From IMG/VR virus record IMGVR_UViG_3300037882_002501, positions 1 through 25,787 of that record: DNA of 25,787 nucleotides; one strand, given 5' to 3'. The position numbers and the translations under genes are program-made. The notes under the pieces were generated by a model. It saw nothing but the letters and a program-made list of their open reading frames with translations. It was not told the DNA's origin and did not search any database. This stretch comes from a virus. Below, piece after piece: positions 6,500 to 12,573 of the stretch. Position 1 is the first letter of the stretch; every line of letters starts with the position of its first letter.

Positions 6500-6786
6500 A
6501 GTGGCTTTGGCAACGTAACCCCTCACCCGCGCCCACTGAGGCGCTACCAGCACCGGCAACCCCGACAATCCGCATGGCCAGCGTGGAAATGGCACGCGAT
6601 GAGTTTGACCAAGCGCTTAGAGCGCTTAGAAATGGCGACAGCAGTCGGAAAAACCTAGAGACCATCGCGGCATTGTTTGAGACATATCAGATGCTCGCGG
6701 CTTGGACTGGCAAATACAGCGTAGATGAGGCCAAAGCCCGCGCCGCTGGCGCACAAGAGTTGCTACAAAATCTATTGGGAGAGTAA
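6496..6786 (+). CDS. Small helical protein between portal and scaffold genes
   Basis: This 96-residue protein starts at ATG 6496 in an ATGA overlap, with GGAGG at 6485-6489. The first 28 residues are Pro/Ala-rich (PSPAPTEALPAPATPT). The remainder looks like two or three helices, including MARDEFDQALRALRNG and DEAKARAAGAQELLQNLL. No family is recognised. Small proteins at this position in podovirus head modules are often of unknown role or assist assembly; that is context only. Confidence 0.75.
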   Translation: MKWLWQRNPSPAPTEALPAPATPTIRMASVEMARDEFDQALRALRNGDSSRKNLETIAALFETYQMLAAWTGKYSVDEAKARAAGAQELLQNLLGE

Positions 6787-7553
6787 TGGACGAAGATTTT
6801 AATATAAACGAAGACCTTAGCGCTGATGACCTTGGGCTTGATGATGGCCAGAGTTATCAGGAACCCCAGCAGCCACAATACAGCGCTGATGACGCGGCAC
6901 TAGGCGCGGCATTGCGCGGCAACCCAGCGGCAATGCAAGCGTTGGCCAGTTTTTACGCTGGCAACAACCAACCGCAACCGGCGCAACAGCAGCCAGCCAC
7001 GCCACAGATGACCGATGCCGAACTGGCTGAGTTGCAGATCACCGACCCTGTCGCGTTTACCCGCGAGCTGCGGCGGCTGGCCACCAACGACGCACGGGCT
7101 GAGTTGCTGCCACAGGTTCAAGCCAGCACGTTGCTGCCGCAGTACAGCCAGGCAGTGCGTAGCAACCTGGGCAACTACTACCCCCAAGAGTTGCACCAGG
7201 CGCTTGGCAATGCTGCAGATCAGTTTCTGCACAGTGTGGCGGCCAACAACCCGGCCATGCTGGCAGACAGCAACACCCTGCAAAGCCTCTTGCAAAACCA
7301 CCTCAACGCCCATGCGTACCAGCTCAGTCGCCAGGGCGCACCACGCCAGCCCGTGCGCTCGGTTGGGCAACAGCAAGCCAGCAGCAATAACCCGCCAGTA
7401 GCTGGGCAACCCCAGCGGCCACAAGTAGCTGTGCCCAACCAATTGGCAGCGATTGCTAAAAAGATGGGTATCCCTCCCCAGGATTACATGCAGTTTTATA
7501 ACCAAGTCCAACGCGAGCGGCGACAAGACCAGCAACTTGGGCGGTATGTATGA
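6786..7553 (+). CDS. Probable capsid scaffolding protein
   Basis: This 255-residue protein starts at ATG 6786 (TAATG overlap) with GGGAGAG upstream. It has the build expected of an assembly scaffold: a very acidic N terminus (MDEDFNINEDLSADDLGLDD), a Gln/Pro/Ala-rich helical middle, and a basic, amphipathic C terminus (LAAIAKKMGIPPQDYMQFYNQ followed by an Arg-rich end). Scaffolds guide capsid assembly and then leave or are degraded; the basic C-terminal helix usually binds the capsid protein. It lies between portal and major capsid genes, where scaffolds are normally found. Scaffold sequences diverge quickly, so the call rests on composition and position rather than on a motif. Confidence 0.62.
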   Translation: MDEDFNINEDLSADDLGLDDGQSYQEPQQPQYSADDAALGAALRGNPAAMQALASFYAGNNQPQPAQQQPATPQMTDAELAELQITDPVAFTRELRRLATNDARAELLPQVQASTLLPQYSQAVRSNLGNYYPQELHQALGNAADQFLHSVAANNPAMLADSNTLQSLLQNHLNAHAYQLSRQGAPRQPVRSVGQQQASSNNPPVAGQPQRPQVAVPNQLAAIAKKMGIPPQDYMQFYNQVQRERRQDQQLGRYV

Positions 7554-8128
7554 CCATGCCAGCAGCACAAACATCTGTTAAATCCAAGGGGTTGTTAGAC
7601 CCAACACCAACACCGCCACCTACCCCAGTATCACAGTCCTATTCTGCGCGTGATGTTGACCCTGCCAAAATTGACCTTAGTCAGTTTGATGTTGTCTATG
7701 ACCCAAATGCTGACCCTATTGTGGACGGGCATGTTGAGCACAATGGCGAATGGGTAGCACGCTGGAGCAATGAAAAATTGCTATCACACCGCATTCAACG
7801 GCTGGGCTATCGCTTTGTTACCAGTGACATGGTGGTTCATCACAGTGATGTGCTGACTAAACACGAGTTCCGTATTATCGGGACATTTCGTGTCGATGTT
7901 GCGGATCGGGTGATGCGGGGGCAGGATTATTTGATTGTCATTCCGCGTGTTGCACACGACTACCAACAAGCAAAAAAAGCCGGGCGCAGCAATGAATGGG
8001 CCAATGCACTGGCTACACCTGACCCGCGCACTGAAAACCCCAAACTTCACCCTGATGCTGTCGAAAAAATCAAAAAGGGCACGGGGATTAGTGTCGATGC
8101 CAATTGGCGCGACGGCTTTAACCAATAG
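7550..8128 (+). CDS. Unknown protein of the head module
   Basis: This 192-residue protein starts at ATG 7550 (ATGA overlap); ATG 7556 is an alternative. After a Pro/Thr-rich N terminus (PTPTPPPTPVS) comes a folded part with a strand-rich look. It includes DVVYDPNADPIVDGHVEHNG, WSNEKLLSHRIQRLGYRFV, and a hydrophobic strand DYLIVIPRVAHDYQ. The C terminus is Lys-rich and polar. I do not recognise it. Its codon use (more A/T at third positions) differs somewhat from the scaffold gene before it. Its place between scaffold and decoration genes suggests a virion or assembly protein. Confidence 0.75.
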   Translation: MTMPAAQTSVKSKGLLDPTPTPPPTPVSQSYSARDVDPAKIDLSQFDVVYDPNADPIVDGHVEHNGEWVARWSNEKLLSHRIQRLGYRFVTSDMVVHHSDVLTKHEFRIIGTFRVDVADRVMRGQDYLIVIPRVAHDYQQAKKAGRSNEWANALATPDPRTENPKLHPDAVEKIKKGTGISVDANWRDGFNQ

Positions 8129-8131
8129 GAG
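8126..8131 (+). promoter_or_regulatory. Ribosome binding site that sets the start at 8140
   Basis: TAGGAG lies 8 bases before ATG 8140. An in-frame TTG at 8134 would be only 2 bases away and is too close, so ATG 8140 is the start. Confidence 0.8.
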
Positions 8132-8139
8132 ATTTGACT

Positions 8140-8595
8140 ATGCCTACTCAATCAACCCGCCCCTTTGTCCATACCTCACGAGAGGTTGACCACTACCCCG
8201 AAGCTGCTGGCCAGTCGTTTAAAGTCGGGGACTTGCTGACGCTGGCCAGTGGTCAGATTGCTGCTAGTGCTGGTGGGGCAGCAACAAACTTACTGATTGC
8301 AGCCAGCGACGCGACCGGCACCACAAACAACCTGACCGCTTGCTACCGGCTCGACGAAGACAGCCGAATCGAGCTGAATTTGGTCGGCACGTTGGCGGCT
8401 ACAGATGTTGGTGTGGGCTATGGCGTGAGCAATGGTTCTGGCAACATTCTGCAAATTTTGAAGAGCGATACGACCAATGTACGGTTAAGGGTTGTGCGTG
8501 TCAACCTCGAACCGACCATTATCAATGGTTTGGTGGGGCAAACCTTCGTGCGGGTGCTGGCTGCGCCCGTCGGCATCGGCACCAACTGGGCGTAA
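8140..8595 (+). CDS. Probable capsid decoration (head-stabilising) protein
   Basis: The 151-residue protein begins with a polar arm (MPTQSTRPFVHTSREVDHY). A beta-rich domain follows, containing FKVGDLLTLASGQIAASAGG at about residues 27-46 and many short Val/Leu strands separated by Gly, Asn and Ser. An extended N-terminal arm plus a small beta-barrel, encoded directly before the major capsid gene with its own strong ribosome binding site, is the usual form of phage cement proteins that sit on capsid trimers. Its start-site signal resembles that of the capsid gene, which fits high expression. No exact family is recognised. Confidence 0.55.
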   Translation: MPTQSTRPFVHTSREVDHYPEAAGQSFKVGDLLTLASGQIAASAGGAATNLLIAASDATGTTNNLTACYRLDEDSRIELNLVGTLAATDVGVGYGVSNGSGNILQILKSDTTNVRLRVVRVNLEPTIINGLVGQTFVRVLAAPVGIGTNWA

Positions 8596-8596
8596 T

Positions 8597-8602
8597 AGGA
8601 GA
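8597..8602 (+). promoter_or_regulatory. Strong ribosome binding site of the capsid gene
   Basis: AGGAGA lies 5 bases before ATG 8608 in a short A-rich gap. This is one of the few junctions in the late operon without gene overlap, which fits independent and strong translation of the major capsid protein. Confidence 0.8.
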
Positions 8603-8607
8603 ACAAC

Positions 8608-9540
8608 ATGGCATTTCAAACGAATTGGAACCAAAATCTACTCGAACCTGGCATTCGATACTACTTCATGCTGGGCCGCAAAGCCGCGATGGGCGAGGCG
8701 ATTTATACGCGCTTGCTCAACACTGAAAACAGCGAAAAGGCCAAAGAGACCATGCGCTCGTACGCCAATCTTGGGCCGATGGTCGGCATGAGTCACGGCG
8801 GCACCATCCCAGCCGATACCATGTTGGATGGTTTTCCCATGATTTTTCAGCATGTTAAATATGGCAAAATCATTGGCATTGATGCTGAGTCTATTGCCGA
8901 CGATCAGTATGGCATTGTCAAGAAGATGGCGGGCTTATTGCCGCGTAGTGTGCAAGTGACCAAGGAAATCCTCGGCCATACACCCTATAACAACGCTTTT
9001 ACCACCAATTTGAGTGATGGTGTGCCGCTGATTGCCAACAATCACCCGCTGATTAAAGCCGGAGGCACAGCCAGCAACATTCTGCCGACGGCATTTGACC
9101 CCAGTTATAGCTGTTTCTCGGCGCTTGCTACCATGCTACAAACCCAACGCGATGCCGCCGGACAGCCGCTGATGTACGCTGATCAGCAAAAAATCTGGTT
9201 GGTTCATCCGGATTTTTACGCCCCTGCGATCCAAGCGGTTGACTCGACCAGCACGGCAATTGTCGAAGGGTCTGGTACAGCCAATGCAAACAGCGCACTG
9301 GTTAACCCCTGGAAGGGCAAAACCACTGTTATTTCTAGCCCGTATCTTACTGACAATGATGCCAGCTTTATGATTGTAGTTGGTGGGCATGAAGGTTACT
9401 TCTTTACCCGCAGTGAATCAGGTACGCCTGAGACTTGGATGGAACGTAACCCGGAAGTGCAATATTCGAAGGTCACGGGCCGCTATAGCATGGGATTCGC
9501 TGATTGGCGCGGCATTGCAGGAAGTGCTGGGGCGGTTTAA
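8608..9540 (+). CDS. Major capsid protein (Mu gpT-like, HK97 fold)
   Basis: This 310-residue protein builds the icosahedral shell. It resembles the Mu gpT family of HK97-fold capsid proteins. The signature region is PLIANNHPLIKAGGTASNIL (residues about 138-157), followed by a helix with a QRDAAGQPLMYADQQKIWLV strand, a VNPWKGKTTVISSPYL segment and a C-terminal strand region ending ADWRGIAGSAGAV. The length agrees with gpT-like proteins, and there is no large N-terminal delta domain, consistent with a separate scaffold gene. The start at 8608 is set by AGGAGA at 8597-8602. The next gene starts one base after its stop codon. Confidence 0.9.
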   Translation: MAFQTNWNQNLLEPGIRYYFMLGRKAAMGEAIYTRLLNTENSEKAKETMRSYANLGPMVGMSHGGTIPADTMLDGFPMIFQHVKYGKIIGIDAESIADDQYGIVKKMAGLLPRSVQVTKEILGHTPYNNAFTTNLSDGVPLIANNHPLIKAGGTASNILPTAFDPSYSCFSALATMLQTQRDAAGQPLMYADQQKIWLVHPDFYAPAIQAVDSTSTAIVEGSGTANANSALVNPWKGKTTVISSPYLTDNDASFMIVVGGHEGYFFTRSESGTPETWMERNPEVQYSKVTGRYSMGFADWRGIAGSAGAV

Positions 9541-10221
9541 ATGGATGTTGCGGCGTTGCGTTTACGGCTGGCCAATAGTTTAGGGGAAAGCAACCTGGAC
9601 TATTGGTCTGCTGCTGAACGCTTGCAGTATTTAAATGATGCCTATATTGATATTAATACAATGGTGAGGCCATTAACGGATTATGTCAGTGACCTCACCG
9701 GTCTAGGCGCGGTGCCGTTTATGCTCCCAGCCGATTTTATGGAGTTGATCGAAGACACTATTAGCTGGCGCAAAACTGGCACTGTCGAAGAAATATCACT
9801 CAGGCGAGCAGGTATTCCAGAGTTAAACAAACTTTATAATGACGACTGGAAAGTTAATCCTTTAATGCTTGACCCGGCTTATTACTACTTTGATAACACC
9901 GATGGCTTTAACCCGTTCTTGATGCTGGCACCGGGGCCGGTGGCTGTAGGCACGTTGGCGTTTCAGTACCGCGTCACCGTGGCTCCGATGGTGCTAGAGA
10001 CGGATACCCCGTGGGGCAACAAGCTTGCTGAGCATCACATGGCTATTGTTTATGGTGCTGAGGTATATGCACGGCAAAAAGAACAAAATGAACAAGCCGA
10101 AGCTCGCGCTAAACAACGCTATCAGGAAGCGGTTGGGCAAATGCGTGTGAGTTTGATTTATCGACCAGGCGAACAGGAGTTCACGCGGCTGCAAACCAGC
10201 CCGTACCGGAGGGGCCGATGA
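9541..10221 (+). CDS. Head-to-tail adaptor protein
   Basis: The 226-residue product has the form of podovirus adaptor (gatekeeper) proteins that form a ring below the portal. The N terminus has the typical W...(E)RLQYLNDAYIDI helix (residues about 22-40). It is followed by an AVPFMLPADFMELIEDTISWR segment, a beta-rich middle (FQYRVTVAPMVLE), and a long charged C-terminal helix (EVYARQKEQNEQAEARAKQRYQ) as in proteins that insert between portal subunits. It is close in style to the phage adaptor group annotated as DUF6682, a likeness recalled rather than searched. It begins immediately after the capsid stop codon. Confidence 0.72.
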   Translation: MDVAALRLRLANSLGESNLDYWSAAERLQYLNDAYIDINTMVRPLTDYVSDLTGLGAVPFMLPADFMELIEDTISWRKTGTVEEISLRRAGIPELNKLYNDDWKVNPLMLDPAYYYFDNTDGFNPFLMLAPGPVAVGTLAFQYRVTVAPMVLETDTPWGNKLAEHHMAIVYGAEVYARQKEQNEQAEARAKQRYQEAVGQMRVSLIYRPGEQEFTRLQTSPYRRGR

Positions 10222-10541
10222 ATGGACTATTAGGTGGCCAAATGCCTCAAGGTGGCGGGGTGCCCCCCCAGTTGATGCAGCAGTTGATGCAGTGGGGCGG
10301 TGGTGGCGGGCAGATGCCTCAAGGTGGTGGCGCACCTGACCAAACCAATGTGCTGCCATTTGGTACTGCACCCCAGGGGCAGCAAGGCGGCGGTGGGCAG
10401 ATACCGCCCCAGCTCCTCATGGCCCTGCTGGCGATGTTGCAACAGCAAGGCGGCGGCGGGCAGATGCCACAACAGGGTGGCATGGGGCCACAGGCCATGC
10501 CACAGCAGCAAATGGGGCCACCCCAAGGAATGATGATGTGA
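10218..10541 (+). CDS. Gly/Gln/Met/Pro-rich low-complexity protein
   Basis: This 107-residue product starts at ATG 10218 (ATGA overlap) with GGAGGGG just upstream. Units of the type GGGGQMPQGG alternate with short hydrophobic helices (PPQLMQQLMQW, PPQLLMALLAMLQQQ). It is probably flexible. The overlap-type junctions at both ends, the good ribosome binding site and the lack of any other frame covering the interval argue that it is a real gene. It lies between adaptor and nozzle genes, so a linker, plug or assembly role in the tail is possible, but no function can be assigned. The opposite strand is also open here, as expected from base composition. Confidence 0.65.
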   Translation: MNGLLGGQMPQGGGVPPQLMQQLMQWGGGGGQMPQGGGAPDQTNVLPFGTAPQGQQGGGGQIPPQLLMALLAMLQQQGGGGQMPQQGGMGPQAMPQQQMGPPQGMMM

Positions 10542-12319
10542 GCGAGCAAACCTTCAGCGTGACTGAATTTGGGGGGCTTGTCACCAGTGTGCCAGCCGGG
10601 GCAAAGACGCTGCGGTTCCGGCGGGCTGAGGGGTTCGCATTTAGGCCAAAGCTGGGCGGGCTGACCACCGTCAATGCCCCAGCGCAACGCGGCGTAGCCA
10701 CGGCCAACAACATTGACAGCGTGTTTAATCCAAGCGGTGAGGCGCTATACATCCGCGACACTGCTGGCACTACGCTGTTTAGGGCTTTAGATGCGAATGC
10801 TTGGAGCAGTTTAGGGACTGCGTACGGCCAATTTCTACAGCTAGACCGTGGCGTGGGCGTGCAGTTCCTCCCCACTGTTACTGCTGCGGGATTTGATGTT
10901 AAGCACCTCGTGCCTACCACGCAAGTATCAACTATTTACACGCCAAGTCCGGCATTGGCGATCACTTGGACGGCCACGGCTGATGCCACCAGCGGGCTAC
11001 CTGCTGGGAACTATCGCGTGGAATGTGTGGCGTTTCGTAAAGTGACCTATGGTCAGCGCTTTTATTATGTTCGTTGTGATAATGCCAGCGGTAAAGCGAT
11101 TGTAAATGCCAGTGGCACCATTGCCATTACTGCTGGCCAAGCGCTCTATGCCAGTGCCGTAACCATTGACAGCACTGTGGCCTATGGTATTTTCCTTTTC
11201 TACGCTGCAACTGGTACGCTAAACGGCCCATTTTTTTATGGCATTGTCGATGCTGCCTCTATGGCTACGGCCAAGCTAAAATTTTTGCCCACTACTGTTA
11301 CCAGTGCTGCGCGTGATAGCTATTACAGTTATTTCTCTGCGCGTGTTCGCGGTGACACTGTTGTTAGTCGCCAACAACGGACATGGGTTGCGGTGAATGC
11401 AGCGCGTGATTACACAGATGACGATTTAATTAGCGGCATTGTTACAGTGCCACCCCCACAAAATAAGACATTATTTTACAGTAACCTGGATAATCCGTGG
11501 CAATTTGCGCCAGAGAACTATCTAACCCTGTCGATTGAGGGCGATATTACTGCACTGGCTCCGCTTGGTGATGCGCTGGCGGTGTTTTCGCGCACTGAAA
11601 TTTGGGCCGTTACCGGCAACAGCCCCGCCGATTTTAGGTCATTGCGCCTAGACCAAGTGCAAAAAGGCGCAGTCAGTCGCGTTGTTGTGCCTTATCGCGG
11701 CGATGTGTACTATTTAGCCGATGATGGGCTGTATAAGCTAACCAGCAGTGGTAGCACCGAGCGTTTAAGCGACGCGATTTATAATGTTTTTGTAGCGGCA
11801 TTGCCGACCAACATATCAATGTCGCTGGATGTTGCGGCCAATGTATTAAACCTCTGCCTCGGTGGCGTAATGTATAGCCTTGACCTCGAACGCGGCGAGT
11901 GGCTGCGGGCACAAGAGACGATTCGGGCGGTTGATAACGACAGGCTGGCCATTGGCAATGGCATCTTTAGCCGCACAGCTACAGTGTCTGTGGTAACGCG
12001 CTATCTCCAAACACAAGCGTTAGACCTCGGTAAGCCCGAAATGGATAAAACTTTCAGGCGGGCACGCTGGAATTACGAGAATATAGGGGTGGCAGGCACG
12101 GCAACACTGCGGGCAGTCGATTGGGACGGCACAGTGTTGTGGAGCAGCAGCAGCCAAGCGGTCAATACAGGGCGTGGCCGGTTAAGTTTTCCGATTGATG
12201 GCACTAGATTTGTCAATCGTGGCGCGGCATTGCTGCTAGAGTTGTTGTGCCCTAGCGGTGTGACGATTGTTGGGCCATTAGAGATTGATTTTGATCTAAA
12301 AGGGAGGCGCAACCGATGA
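10538..12319 (+). CDS. Tail nozzle / tail tubular protein B-like (beta-propeller)
   Basis: This 593-residue protein starts at GTG 10538 (GTGA overlap) with AAGGAA at 10525-10530. It resembles the nozzle class (T7 gp12, P22 gp10), which forms the short tail tube below the adaptor. The diagnostic stretch runs from about residue 280 to 440. It contains QRTWVAVN, TLFYSNLDNPWQF, GDITALAPLGDALAVFSRTE, IWAVTGNSPADF and YRGDVYYLADDGLYKLTSSG, the repeated beta-strand pattern of the propeller. The C-terminal part (RARWNYENIGVAGTATLRAV) looks like an additional beta domain. The place after the adaptor gene is the normal one. Confidence 0.68.
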   Translation: MSEQTFSVTEFGGLVTSVPAGAKTLRFRRAEGFAFRPKLGGLTTVNAPAQRGVATANNIDSVFNPSGEALYIRDTAGTTLFRALDANAWSSLGTAYGQFLQLDRGVGVQFLPTVTAAGFDVKHLVPTTQVSTIYTPSPALAITWTATADATSGLPAGNYRVECVAFRKVTYGQRFYYVRCDNASGKAIVNASGTIAITAGQALYASAVTIDSTVAYGIFLFYAATGTLNGPFFYGIVDAASMATAKLKFLPTTVTSAARDSYYSYFSARVRGDTVVSRQQRTWVAVNAARDYTDDDLISGIVTVPPPQNKTLFYSNLDNPWQFAPENYLTLSIEGDITALAPLGDALAVFSRTEIWAVTGNSPADFRSLRLDQVQKGAVSRVVVPYRGDVYYLADDGLYKLTSSGSTERLSDAIYNVFVAALPTNISMSLDVAANVLNLCLGGVMYSLDLERGEWLRAQETIRAVDNDRLAIGNGIFSRTATVSVVTRYLQTQALDLGKPEMDKTFRRARWNYENIGVAGTATLRAVDWDGTVLWSSSSQAVNTGRGRLSFPIDGTRFVNRGAALLLELLCPSGVTIVGPLEIDFDLKGRRNR

Positions 12320-12573
12320 CAGAGACCGAGTTATTGATGGCTGTACCAAAGATATTTAAACAATTCTATGCCATTGGTGGGCGCTACCCTGACCAACCGA
12401 ATCGAATCGAGTCATTTCTTAAGCGTGTGCAAAATCAACCGGCTGTAGCGATTGTTTTACCAACCACCATCACCAATCCTCCGACGCAAGTGGAAGTACA
12501 ACAGCTTCGGGATGCAATACAAACACTGTCTAACACATTAAACAACCTGATTGCTGCAACAAAGGAGACATAA
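12316..12573 (+). CDS. Small coiled-coil protein of the tail module
   Basis: This 85-residue protein starts at ATG 12316 (ATGA overlap) with GGGAGG at 12302-12307. The first half (MAVPKIFKQFYAIGGRYPDQPNRIESFLKR contains the main features) is a short amphipathic region. The last 30 residues (VEVQQLRDAIQTLSNTLNNLI) have heptad-like spacing of Leu/Ile and suggest a coiled coil. No family is recognised. It may be a tail needle-like or ejection-accessory protein, but this is only inferred from context. Confidence 0.68.
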   Translation: MTETELLMAVPKIFKQFYAIGGRYPDQPNRIESFLKRVQNQPAVAIVLPTTITNPPTQVEVQQLRDAIQTLSNTLNNLIAATKET

